Source: Pseudarthrobacter sp. NIBRBAC000502772
GTDB lineage: Bacteria > Actinomycetota > Actinomycetes > Actinomycetales > Micrococcaceae
NCBI RefSeq assembly: GCF_006517235.1
Contig: NZ_CP041188.1
Coordinates: 1,364,001-1,428,000, forward strand
Reading direction: 5' to 3'
Length of the DNA: 64,000 nucleotides
In this document: positions 24,555 to 32,789 of the stretch, piece by piece
Position numbering within the stretch: position 1 is the stretch's first letter
Layout of the letters: every line of letters starts with the position of its first letter
Translations under genes and position numbers: made by a program
Notes under the pieces: model-generated
The model's input: the letters and a program-made list of their open reading frames with translations, nothing else
Told to the model about the DNA's origin: nothing
Database searches by the model: none

Positions 24555-26228
24555 ATGACTGCAACCCTTGTTGCCAAAGACCTTTCCGGCGGCCACGACC
24601 ACCGGACGCTGTTCGCCAAACTTTCCCTCACGGTGGCCCCCGGCGACGTGGTGGGTGTGGTGGGCGCCAACGGCGCCGGCAAGTCCACCCTGCTGCGCCT
24701 GCTGGCCGGCGTGGACCAGCCCCAGGGCGGCAGCGTCAGCCTCGCCCCCGCCGACGCCTTTGTGGGCTGGCTGCCCCAGGAACACGAGCGCGTCGCCGGC
24801 GAGACCGTGGCCGGCTACATCGCCCGCCGGACCGGCTGCGCCCAGGCCACTGTGGAGATGGAGTCCACCGCGGAGGCCTTGGGCTCCGGCGCACCGGGAG
24901 CCGATGATGCCTACTCGCTGGCCTTTGACCGCTGGATGGCGTCAGGCGCGGCAGACCTCGACGAACGCATCCCGCCCGTCCTTGCCGACCTCGGCCTGGA
25001 CACCGGCGCGGACGCCCCCATGACCGGGCTCTCCGGCGGCCAGGCGGCCCGCGTGGCCCTCGCCGCGCTCCTGCTCAGCCGGTTCGACGTTGTGCTGCTC
25101 GACGAGCCCACCAACGACCTTGACCTGGCCGGCCTGGCCAAACTGGAAGCTTTTGTCCAGGGCCTGCGGGGCGGTGTGGTGCTCGTGTCCCATGACCGCG
25201 AGTTCCTGGCCCGCTGCGTGACCACCATCGTGGAACTGGATCTGGCGCAGAATTCCGTGGCGGTCTACGACGGCGGCTATGAGGCCTTCCTGGAGGAGCG
25301 CGCCGTGGCGCGGCGCCACGCGAGGGAAAAGTTCGAGGAATTCGCGTCCACCAAGGCAGACCTGGTCTCCCGTGCCCGGACGCAGCGCGAGTGGAGCTCC
25401 CAGGGCGTGCGGAACGCCATGAAGAAAAGCCCGGACAATGACAAGATCCGCCGGGCCGCCAGCACCGAGTCATCGGAAAAGCAGGCCCAGAAGGTCCGGC
25501 AGATGGAATCCCGGATTGCCCGGCTGGACGAAGTGGAGGAGCCGCGGAAGGAGTGGCAGCTGCAGTTCACCATTGGCCAGGCGCCCCGCTCCAGTGCGGT
25601 GGTGGCCACCTTGCGTGACGCCGTCGTGAAGCAGGGAAGCTTCACGCTGGGCCCGGTGAACCTGCAGCTCAACGCGGGGGAGCGGATCGGCATCACCGGC
25701 CCCAACGGAGCCGGCAAGTCGACGCTGCTGCGCCTGCTCCTGGGCGTGCAGGCGCCCGACGCCGGCAACGCCGCCATGGGTGCCTCGGTGGCCATCGGCG
25801 AAATTGACCAGGCCCGCGGACTGCTGGCCGGCCACCTCAACCTTGCCGACGCCGTCGAAGCCGTGCTCACGGACCTGACAGCGGCGGAGGTCCGCACCCT
25901 GCTGGCCAAGTTCGGGCTGAAGGCGGACCACACCACCCGCCCTGTGGATTCCCTGTCGCCGGGCGAACGCACCCGCGCCGCACTGGCGCTGCTGCAGGCG
26001 CGAGGGGTGAACCTGCTGGTCCTGGACGAACCCACCAACCACCTGGACCTGCCCGCCATCGAGCAGCTGGAAGAGGCGCTGGGAAGTTATGAGGGCGCTT
26101 TGCTGTTAGTAACCCATGACCGGAGGCTGCTCGAGAACGTGCAGCTGGATGTCCGGTGGAATGTAGACAACGGAATGGTAACTGAACTGATGGCAGACGA
26201 TTCCTCACAGGCGGGGCACCAGCGATGA
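24555..26228 (+). CDS. ABC-F family ATPase (ribosome-associated)
   Basis: A 557-residue protein with two ABC domains and no membrane segments. Walker A motifs are GANGAGKST (about 37-45) and GPNGAGKST (about 381-389). Signatures are LSGGQAARVAL and LSPGERTRAAL, and Walker B boxes DEPTNDLD and DEPTNHLD. The linker between domains (about 250-345) is basic and helical. ABC-F proteins bind the ribosomal E site to rescue stalled or antibiotic-bound ribosomes. Whether this one gives resistance or is a housekeeping type is open. The ATG at 24555 was preferred to one at 24543, which abuts its ribosome site. It overlaps the ABC exporter gene by 4 nt. Confidence 0.9.
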   Translation: MTATLVAKDLSGGHDHRTLFAKLSLTVAPGDVVGVVGANGAGKSTLLRLLAGVDQPQGGSVSLAPADAFVGWLPQEHERVAGETVAGYIARRTGCAQATVEMESTAEALGSGAPGADDAYSLAFDRWMASGAADLDERIPPVLADLGLDTGADAPMTGLSGGQAARVALAALLLSRFDVVLLDEPTNDLDLAGLAKLEAFVQGLRGGVVLVSHDREFLARCVTTIVELDLAQNSVAVYDGGYEAFLEERAVARRHAREKFEEFASTKADLVSRARTQREWSSQGVRNAMKKSPDNDKIRRAASTESSEKQAQKVRQMESRIARLDEVEEPRKEWQLQFTIGQAPRSSAVVATLRDAVVKQGSFTLGPVNLQLNAGERIGITGPNGAGKSTLLRLLLGVQAPDAGNAAMGASVAIGEIDQARGLLAGHLNLADAVEAVLTDLTAAEVRTLLAKFGLKADHTTRPVDSLSPGERTRAALALLQARGVNLLVLDEPTNHLDLPAIEQLEEALGSYEGALLLVTHDRRLLENVQLDVRWNVDNGMVTELMADDSSQAGHQR

Positions 26229-28138
26229 GCATGGACGGCGTCGCCTGGCACTCCCTGTACAACATCTCCCGGGCCAAGAACGGCTCCCGGCCCTTCTCCA
26301 AGGCCACCCTGAAACGGGTCCTGGGCTTCGCCCGCCCGCACCGGACAAAGCTGATCGCGTTTGTGGCGCTGTCCATTGTGATGGCGTTCCTGGCCGTGGC
26401 CACGCCCGTGCTGGCCGGCCAGGTGGTTGATGCCATCGTGGCCAAGGCGGGTACGGACGAGGTGATCCGGCTGGCGCTGCTGATCGCCGTGGTGGCCGTT
26501 GCCGAAGCCGGCCTGGGGCTCGTGAGCCGCTGGCTGTCCTCCACCATCGGCGAAGGCGTGATCGTGGACCTGCGCACCAGGGTCTTTGACCATGTGCAGA
26601 AGATGCCCATCGCGTTTTTCACCCGGACCCGCACCGGCGCCCTGGTCAGCCGCCTGAATAACGACGTCATCGGCGCGCAGTCCGCCTTCGCCGGCACCCT
26701 GTCCGGTGTGGTCAGCAACGTGGTGGCACTGATCCTGACGCTGATCGTAATGCTCGGGACTTCCTGGCAGGTCACCGTGCTCGCCATGATCCTGCTGCCG
26801 ATCTTCCTGATCCCTGCCCGCCGGATGGGCTCCAAGCTCGCGGACCTGCGGCGTGAGGCGGCAAACCACAACGCGGCCATGGGCACCCAGATGACCGAGC
26901 GCTTCTCCGCTCCGGGCGCCACGCTGGTGAAGCTTTTCGGCCGGCCGGACGAGGAATCCCGCGAGTTCGCGGTCCGCGCCGGCCGGGTCCGGGACATCGG
27001 TGTCCGCACGGCCATGCTGCAGTTCACCTTCGTCACCGCGCTGACGCTGGTGTCCGCACTCGCCCTGGCCCTGGTCTACGGCCTGGGCGGCTGGCTGGCC
27101 ATCGGCGGTCAGCTCGCCGCGGGCGACGTTGTGGTGCTGGCCCTGCTGCTGACCCGCCTGTACGCCCCGCTCACCGCCCTGTCCAACGCCCGGGTGGAAA
27201 TCATGAGCGCGCTGGTCAGCTTCGAGCGGGTTTTCGAGATCCTGGACCTCAAGCCCCTGATCCAGCAGAAGCCCGACGCCGTGGCCATCCCGCCGGGAAA
27301 CGTTTCGGTGGAGTTTGACGACGTCCGCTTCGCCTACCCCTCGGCGGACAAGGTCTCGCTGGCCTCGCTCGAGGAAGTGTCCACGCTGGACACCCGCGGC
27401 GGCGAAGAGGTGCTGCATGGCATCAGTTTCCGGGTGGAACCCGGGCAGACCGTCGCCCTGGTGGGTTCCTCCGGTGCCGGAAAGTCCACCATCGCGCAGC
27501 TGCTTTCCCGGCTGTACGACGTCGATTCCGGCGCCGTGCGGCTCGGCGGCACTCTGCCCGGCTCGGGGCTGGACGTCCGGGACGCCACCTTCGATTCCCT
27601 GCGGGACACGCTGGGGATGGTCACCCAGGACGGACACCTCTTCCACGAATCCATTGCCTCCAACCTCCGGCTTGCCCGGCCGGACGCCACGGAAGAGGAC
27701 ATGTGGGATGCCATCCGGCAGGCCCGCCTGGAAACCATGATCCGGTCCCTGCCAGACGGCCTGGACACTGTGGTGGGGGAGCGCGGTTACCGGCTCTCCG
27801 GCGGTGAACGCCAGCGCCTCACCATCGCCCGGCTGCTGATTTCCCAGCCCCGGGTGGTCATCCTCGACGAGGCCACCGCCGCACTCGACTCCACCAACGA
27901 AGCCGCCGTGCAGGCGGCCCTGGGCGCCGCGCTCGAGGGGCGCACCGCCGTCGTGATTGCCCACCGGCTGTCCACCATCCGTGCCGCCGACGTCATCCTG
28001 GTGGTCGAGGACGGGCGGATCGTGGAACGCGGGAACCATACCGATCTGCTCGCGGCCGAGGGCCGGTACGCCGAGCTGTACCAGACGCAGTTCGCCGAGG
28101 CCACGGCCGTGGCAGCGGAAGCCATTCCGGAGTACTAG
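26225..28138 (+). CDS. ABC exporter, fused permease and ATPase
   Basis: A 637-residue half-transporter: six membrane segments (about residues 38-330), then an ATPase domain (about 360-630) with GSSGAGKST, LSGGERQRL and VVILDEATAALD, plus an IAHRLSTIR switch. A homodimer would form a type IV exporter for drugs, lipids or peptides. The ATPase has an inserted loop (SADKVSLASLEEVS) before the Walker A strand. It overlaps the ABC-F gene by ATGA, so both are translated together; pairing of ribosome protection with efflux suggests an antibiotic-related role, but this is inference. Confidence 0.9.
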   Translation: MSMDGVAWHSLYNISRAKNGSRPFSKATLKRVLGFARPHRTKLIAFVALSIVMAFLAVATPVLAGQVVDAIVAKAGTDEVIRLALLIAVVAVAEAGLGLVSRWLSSTIGEGVIVDLRTRVFDHVQKMPIAFFTRTRTGALVSRLNNDVIGAQSAFAGTLSGVVSNVVALILTLIVMLGTSWQVTVLAMILLPIFLIPARRMGSKLADLRREAANHNAAMGTQMTERFSAPGATLVKLFGRPDEESREFAVRAGRVRDIGVRTAMLQFTFVTALTLVSALALALVYGLGGWLAIGGQLAAGDVVVLALLLTRLYAPLTALSNARVEIMSALVSFERVFEILDLKPLIQQKPDAVAIPPGNVSVEFDDVRFAYPSADKVSLASLEEVSTLDTRGGEEVLHGISFRVEPGQTVALVGSSGAGKSTIAQLLSRLYDVDSGAVRLGGTLPGSGLDVRDATFDSLRDTLGMVTQDGHLFHESIASNLRLARPDATEEDMWDAIRQARLETMIRSLPDGLDTVVGERGYRLSGGERQRLTIARLLISQPRVVILDEATAALDSTNEAAVQAALGAALEGRTAVVIAHRLSTIRAADVILVVEDGRIVERGNHTDLLAAEGRYAELYQTQFAEATAVAAEAIPEY

Positions 28139-28147
28139 CCCCACTCC

Positions 28148-28567
28148 TTAGCGGCGCAGGGTGGCCAGTTCGGGCAGGATGTGGTCCGTCAGGAGCGGGG
28201 CCAGGTCCGCTGGCAGCGGCGCGCCCCGGTCCAGCGCCGCCAGGTCCAGCCAGCGGATCTCGGCGATCTCAGCCGAGGGGTGCGCGGTCCAGGTTCCGGG
28301 CGCGGTAAACACCGTGGCTTCGATGTCCGTGGCGGCCTCGTTGGCGGCGTCGGCGATCCAGACGCCCATCAGCTCCAGGTCGCGCGGATCCACCACGATC
28401 CCCACTTCCTCCTGAAGTTCCCGCGCAGCGGCGTGGACGGCGGTTTCGCCGGCTTCGGGCTTGCCGCCGGGGTGCATAAACATGCTGGTGCCGCGCTTGC
28501 GGACGGTCAGGAGCCGGCCCGCGTCATCGAAGACACAGACGGCGGAGACAACAATGCGGGATTTCAC
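28148..28567 (-). CDS. Nudix hydrolase
   Basis: A 139-residue Nudix protein with a complete Nudix box at residues 35-57 (G35, E41, R49-E50-L51, E53-E54, G56). Members hydrolyse nucleoside diphosphates linked to other groups, and many are sanitising enzymes; the substrate is not known. The GTG at 28567 is preceded, on the minus strand, by TAGGCT 7 nt upstream and no ribosome site, so the transcript is probably leaderless. It converges with the ABC exporter, 9 bp between stops. The next gene upstream (DUF6314) ends 19 bp away. Confidence 0.88.
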   Translation of the reverse strand: MKSRIVVSAVCVFDDAGRLLTVRKRGTSMFMHPGGKPEAGETAVHAAARELQEEVGIVVDPRDLELMGVWIADAANEAATDIEATVFTAPGTWTAHPSAEIAEIRWLDLAALDRGAPLPADLAPLLTDHILPELATLRR

Positions 28568-28586
28568 GGTTCCGAGCCTAGCGTGT

Positions 28587-29105
28587 TCAGTCGTGCCGCT
28601 TCAGACCTGGCGCTTCAGACTCGCCGACTCCGACCTGCCGCTTCAGGGCGGACTTCAGCAGCAGGTCCTTGCGCGGGCCGGTCACATCCCACGTGTAACT
28701 GAATGTGTCCGGGCCTTCGTAGTTGTAGGCCACGCGGTACGTATCGGGATCGCACCAGTGCCGGTCCAGGTTCGCCTCCGGCGTGAAACTCATCCGGTGG
28801 AAGGGCCGCCCGTCGGCAAAAAATACGTCCAGGGCGTCGGGCCGGTCGGCGGGTTTCAGGACGTATTCACGCGAGGCGGGGCCGGTAAAGGTGGGCCAGC
28901 GCATGGTGCCTTCTTCACGGAAGGCCAGGCCGCCGTCGTCCGCGGGGGAAAAATGTACGACGCCGGCAAAGGTTCCGTAGGTGCCCGTGGACCGGTCCAG
29001 CAGCTGCCGTTCAACGGCCCAGCTTCCCTGAATGGAGAAGTTCCCGGCCGGCGAGGGGCCGATCAGGTAGGCGCGGAGGTCGAACTCCGGTGAAGGAAGA
29101 TTCAA
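28587..29105 (-). CDS. DUF6314-family protein
   Basis: A 172-residue protein of the DUF6314 family, recognised from SIQGSWAVERQLLDR, LDVFFADGRPFH, the metal-like HWCDPDTYRVAY and GPRKDLLLKS. The pattern suggests a small beta-barrel, like lipocalin-type folds. Function is unknown. The frame opens at a TTG (29105) only 1 nt from the discriminator base of tRNA-Arg, and no later start restores a normal N-terminus, so this start is kept with moderate confidence. The C-terminal 15 residues are outside the family pattern. Confidence 0.75.
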   Translation of the reverse strand: MNLPSPEFDLRAYLIGPSPAGNFSIQGSWAVERQLLDRSTGTYGTFAGVVHFSPADDGGLAFREEGTMRWPTFTGPASREYVLKPADRPDALDVFFADGRPFHRMSFTPEANLDRHWCDPDTYRVAYNYEGPDTFSYTWDVTGPRKDLLLKSALKRQVGVGESEAPGLKRHD

Positions 29106-29106
29106 G

Positions 29107-29179
29107 TGCCCTCGATTGGAATCGAACCAACGACACCGGCTTTAGGAGAGCCGTGCTCTATCCACTGAGCTACGAGGGC
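29107..29179 (-). tRNA. tRNA-Arg (anticodon CCT)
   Basis: A 73-nt cloverleaf on the minus strand: acceptor GCCCTCG pairs with CGAGGGC, a TAGCTCAGTGGATAGAGC D arm, an anticodon arm with loop CTCCTAA (anticodon CCT, reads AGG), and a GGTTCGATTCC T arm. The discriminator is A and no CCA is encoded. It is immediately followed by the DUF6314 frame. Confidence 0.97.
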
Positions 29180-29250
29180 GCGTGTCCGCTGGTCCGGCAG
29201 GGCCGGTCCGTCCGGACACGGATACAAGCATACAAGGTGGGAGGCCGTAC

Positions 29251-29256
29251 TACGCT
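29251..29256 (+). promoter_or_regulatory. Candidate -10 box of a leaderless promoter (DUF998 gene)
   Basis: TACGCT fits TAnnnT and ends 6 nt before the ATG at 29263; there is no purine-rich ribosome site between. Confidence 0.5.
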
Positions 29257-29262
29257 CTTGGC

Positions 29263-30027
29263 ATGAGATCAGCCCCGACGTCCGCCCCCGCCGTGGCCTA
29301 CCTCCCGGACACCGCCTCGACCCGCCAGTACATCGGCGCCTGGTCCGTCCTGAGTGTCCTGCAGTATTTTGTGGCGGAAGCGGCCGTGATCGGCGCCTGG
29401 GGCGGGCCGCAGCCCTACGACCGCCGGACCGGATACATCAGCGACCTCGGCGCGCTTCACTGCGGGATCTACGACGGACGGGATGTGTGTTCGCCGCTGC
29501 ATTGGCTGATGAACGCCTCCTTTGTGGTCCAGGGGCTGGGCATGCTGCTCGGTGCGCTGCTGCTGGGTTCCGGGCTGCTGTGTGTCGCCGCCCGGGCAGG
29601 GGCCCGGGTCCAGCCTGCGCGCCAGAAGCCTTGGCTGGCCGCGGTCTGCGTCCGGATCCTGACCGGCGCCGCCGGTGCGGGGACCATGATCGTGGGCCTG
29701 GTGCCGGAGGATGTCGGCTCCGGCTGGCACTTCGCTGGCGCGGTGGTGTATTTCCTTGCCGGCGCGGCGGCCCTCGTGGTGCTGGGCATCCTGTGGCTGC
29801 GGCAGACGCCCCTGGGGTGGTTTGTCCTGGTGTGCGGGCTGGTGTCGCTCGCCGCGCTGGCGACCGGCGGTCTCACGGGGATGGACGTCCCGGAGCCGGG
29901 GACGCTTGAAAGGCTGATGGGCTACCCCGTCACTGTGGGTGTTGCTGCCTCAGGTCTGGTGATCGCACAGCGGGTCCACCGGCACCGGAAGGAAGTACGA
30001 TCGGCCGTGTCTGCAGATGGCCGCTGA
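29263..30027 (+). CDS. DUF998-type membrane protein
   Basis: A 254-residue membrane protein with about six membrane segments and GYISDLGALHCGIYDGRDVCSP after the first, a pattern of the DUF998 family. Two cysteines in that loop could form a disulfide outside the membrane. Function is unknown. The ATG at 29263 has no ribosome site, but TACGCT (29251-29256) ends 6 nt upstream, so a leaderless message is likely. It is divergent from the tRNA-Arg gene and convergent with the lipoprotein gene. Confidence 0.75.
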   Translation: MRSAPTSAPAVAYLPDTASTRQYIGAWSVLSVLQYFVAEAAVIGAWGGPQPYDRRTGYISDLGALHCGIYDGRDVCSPLHWLMNASFVVQGLGMLLGALLLGSGLLCVAARAGARVQPARQKPWLAAVCVRILTGAAGAGTMIVGLVPEDVGSGWHFAGAVVYFLAGAAALVVLGILWLRQTPLGWFVLVCGLVSLAALATGGLTGMDVPEPGTLERLMGYPVTVGVAASGLVIAQRVHRHRKEVRSAVSADGR

Positions 30028-30042
30028 CGTCCCGCCGGTTGT

Positions 30043-30453
30043 CTAATTGACGAAGAATTCGCGGAAGTTGCGCAGCGATTTCCCCCCGGAGTAGCCGAGC
30101 GCGTCGGCCCCGGCGGACACGGCGTCGTCCGGTGAGAAGATGCTGATGGCGAAGGAGCCTGACTCAAGGTCTTCGGTTTTCTCCAGCATCGGCGGGAGGG
30201 CCTCGCCGAGCACCTCCGCGAGGGCGGCCTCGTCATTGCTGGTCCCCACCAACTTCACGTTGATGAAGTTTCCGGACGTGTTTATGTTGACGTTGACCTG
30301 GGCCGATTCAACTCCAGGAACCGACATCGCGGCGTCCTGCATATCCTTTTTCAGGCGGTCAGCCGGCGACGCGCCTGACACGACGCAGGCTGAGAGGCCA
30401 AGGACGGCCATCGCCAAGGTGAGCGCTCCGGCAACGGTTTTGAGTCGGTGCAT
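30043..30453 (-). CDS. Small lipoprotein in a WXG/EspG-like module
   Basis: A 136-residue exported lipoprotein: a basic start, a hydrophobic segment and a lipobox LSAC with C23 as the lipidated residue. The mature part has NVNINTSGNFINVKLVG, which suggests a small alternating alpha/beta domain. No family was recognised. It follows the hydrolase gene by 2 nt on the same strand, so the two are one operon. It may be an immunity or anchoring partner of the secreted hydrolase; this is inference. Confidence 0.7.
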   Translation of the reverse strand: MHRLKTVAGALTLAMAVLGLSACVVSGASPADRLKKDMQDAAMSVPGVESAQVNVNINTSGNFINVKLVGTSNDEAALAEVLGEALPPMLEKTEDLESGSFAISIFSPDDAVSAGADALGYSGGKSLRNFREFFVN

Positions 30454-30455
30454 TG

Positions 30456-31928
30456 TTACTGCTTTCGGGAGATGTTAGACACTGTCGAGGTGACTTGGCT
30501 AGCGTCCGAGGTCAGGAACCTTTGGGTTGATTGCTGTTGACTGTACTGGGCAATCGGTCCTCCGGCCTCCTGCTGGCTGACTGAATCCACGTAACGGTTG
30601 GCGTGGTGATACTCGATCCCGGCAAACCCCGGGTCGACGTCAGGGTTGGGCATGGTGACGATCGTGGCGCCGTTGTCCTGGCTGGCGGAGATGGTGCCGT
30701 CCGGCCACGCGGTCGCGTCTCCCAGGTCCACCTGCGGAACGGGGTCGCCATCGTGCTGCAGTGCAAGGACATCGATGGACGGCGGGATGGGCGTGGAATC
30801 CACGGGTGAACCGAACGTGACCACATTGGTGACATTGAAGCGGTCTGTGAAACCGCTGTCCGAAGCCAGGGCCGCGGCGATCATTCCACCTTGGGAGTGC
30901 CCGGAGAGCATCACCGGTGCGCCTTCGGGAATGCCTGCCTGTTCCATGGCCAGCCGAACGGCCTCCGCGGCGGTGGACAGGTTGCCGCCGGCCAGCTCAA
31001 GGTTGCCCGTCAGGTCCGTCGGATTTGCGGCTCCGTCCGGCTCCCACCGGGTGGTGCCTGGAATGCTGATGATATACGCGGGCGGCTGGCCTGGCTTCTC
31101 GACTGTGGTGATCCGGACGCCTGTATCGGGCGTACCGGGCATGCCGGGGTCGCTGTAGGCCGCGTCTGTGGTGGACAGGATGGCGCTGATGGTGGACGGG
31201 ACCGGCGTCTGCGTCCGTCCGTTGTCGTCTGTGTCCTCCGGGTTACCCACTCCGACGGGAAGGGGATCCCCTGCGACCGGCCGGCCGTCGTCGAACAGAT
31301 GCGGGTTGGAAAAGCCCAGCGTGAAAGTGGCCTGTTTGAGGTTCTCGAAGGAAGCTGCCAGCAATACGCTGTTGGAGACAAGCTCTGTGATGGATGGCGG
31401 TTCGCCCGACGTCAGCCATCGCCAGCCCATCTCCGCGACGTTGCCGGCTTGGCTGAAGACATTTCCCTGCGCATCCAGGATGTTCCTGATGGGAAGCGGA
31501 GCGATGTCCTGGACGGAGTGCCACGTGTTGCTGACTGTGTCCCCGACAGCATCCGTAACTTCTCCGGCGGTGTCCCACAGGTCCTCTGCGGCGTCGGCTC
31601 CGGACTCAATCAGCTGGTCAAAGATTGAGGGGCCGCCGGTAGCTTGGGGTGCCGCGCTTGCCTCCAAGCGGCGGCTGGCTGCCACTTGTTCCTCAACATT
31701 CTGTTTGACGGCGTTGGAAGCGGCCGCGAGCGCATGGGCAGTCCCGAGCAGCTGCCGCCGGTAGCCAACCCACTCCTCCGTGAACCGCTTCCCGTCGTCT
31801 CCTTTCCATGGCGCGCCTGTAATCAGCGGAGTCAGGCTGCCGCTCAGGGCCAGCAGCCGGTCACTGGTGCGGGCAAACTCTTCGCTGAGGCGCCGCCCGC
31901 TCTCCACGTCCATTCCGTACAGGGCCAT
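30456..31928 (-). CDS. WXG-like N-terminal domain fused to an alpha/beta hydrolase
   Basis: A 490-residue protein. Residues 1-110 are helical and contain a W-x-G-like turn (PWKGDDGKRF), as in type VII secretion substrates. A linker (about 110-230) leads to an alpha/beta hydrolase domain (about 250-460) with the nucleophile elbow GHSQGG (S345), ISIPGTTRWEPD before it, DGDPVPQVD as a likely acid region and HHANRYV for the histidine. It could be a secreted lipase or esterase effector. The ATG at 31928 was chosen; a GTG at 31934 would overlap the previous stop by 4 nt and is also plausible. Confidence 0.75.
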   Translation of the reverse strand: MALYGMDVESGRRLSEEFARTSDRLLALSGSLTPLITGAPWKGDDGKRFTEEWVGYRRQLLGTAHALAAASNAVKQNVEEQVAASRRLEASAAPQATGGPSIFDQLIESGADAAEDLWDTAGEVTDAVGDTVSNTWHSVQDIAPLPIRNILDAQGNVFSQAGNVAEMGWRWLTSGEPPSITELVSNSVLLAASFENLKQATFTLGFSNPHLFDDGRPVAGDPLPVGVGNPEDTDDNGRTQTPVPSTISAILSTTDAAYSDPGMPGTPDTGVRITTVEKPGQPPAYIISIPGTTRWEPDGAANPTDLTGNLELAGGNLSTAAEAVRLAMEQAGIPEGAPVMLSGHSQGGMIAAALASDSGFTDRFNVTNVVTFGSPVDSTPIPPSIDVLALQHDGDPVPQVDLGDATAWPDGTISASQDNGATIVTMPNPDVDPGFAGIEYHHANRYVDSVSQQEAGGPIAQYSQQQSTQRFLTSDASQVTSTVSNISRKQ

Positions 31929-31930
31929 GG

Positions 31931-32677
31931 TCACGCCGCCTTTTCCGCAGCGCTGGCGAGGTACTCGCGGGCTCCGAGCACACGCCACGCAACCTCGCGG
32001 CTGAGGTCAGCAATGGAATAGCTACGCTCCGCCAGCGCCCAGGCGTCTCTACTGACATGGCCCGGGTGATGTCCCTGGTCCGCAACGGGCACGGCCGCGG
32101 ACACCTCAAGATGGAACGTATGGGTGGCGCCAGGACCGGTTTCCCCGACGACGGCATCCGGTGCTGCCTGCCGTTCCGCGGCTGCGGGCAAATGGCGCCG
32201 GATGGCAGCCCAGGCATCTTCCTCGCGGAAGAAGGAAATTTCGACCGCGTTGCGGACTTCCGTCACGGCCACACCGTCCACACTGTGCCGGATCCTGCGG
32301 TAATAGGTGATTCCAACGCCCCGCCCGCCGGTGAGTCCAAGCTCGGTGTGGACGGAGAGGTCCTGTGACTGGACCACCGCCGCGGCCTTCACGGGAGCAG
32401 ACGCCGCAATCCACACTGCGAGCACCCACTGCCGGGTGATGGCGCCCTGCCCGTCGACAATTCCTGCCCGGCGCAGCTCGGCTTCCATGGCCTGGGGGTC
32501 TTCAGCCTCCAGTTGGCGGCTGGCCTCGGCCTGGGCCGACTCCCGGTACGCAGAAACGGCCGCCTCGGCTTCCGGTTCACCCGCCAGAACTTCCGCGGCC
32601 TTGTGGACCGTCAACGCCCAGGCCAGTCCGCTGATCTCAACGATATTGAGAGCAGGATCCGTCCGTGATTCCCCCAT
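31931..32677 (-). CDS. EspG-like protein (possible type VII chaperone)
   Basis: A 248-residue soluble protein with an N-terminal helix-strand region, the stretch WVLAVWIAASAPVKAAAVVQ, strands such as LSVHTELGLTGG and VRNAVEISFF, and a helical end. Order and length recall EspG chaperones, which hold type VII substrates in the cytosol; no single motif proves it. A GGGGGA ribosome site precedes the ATG. Its stop is adjacent to the start of the WXG-hydrolase gene, as expected for a chaperone and its client. The identification is tentative. Confidence 0.55.
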   Translation of the reverse strand: MGESRTDPALNIVEISGLAWALTVHKAAEVLAGEPEAEAAVSAYRESAQAEASRQLEAEDPQAMEAELRRAGIVDGQGAITRQWVLAVWIAASAPVKAAAVVQSQDLSVHTELGLTGGRGVGITYYRRIRHSVDGVAVTEVRNAVEISFFREEDAWAAIRRHLPAAAERQAAPDAVVGETGPGATHTFHLEVSAAVPVADQGHHPGHVSRDAWALAERSYSIADLSREVAWRVLGAREYLASAAEKAA

Positions 32678-32789
32678 GGATTCCCCCGATGTTTAAGATC
32701 CCCGGCATCAAATGCCGGCACTGGACACACTATCGGGGTGTCCGGCAGGAAGGGTATGGGGAGAACTCTCCGGAGGTACGGGCGGGAGC

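Noticed and set aside
26087..28144. A 685-codon minus-strand frame over the ABC exporter
   Set aside because: His/Gly/Asp-rich antisense of an ABC transporter; composition typical of shadow frames.
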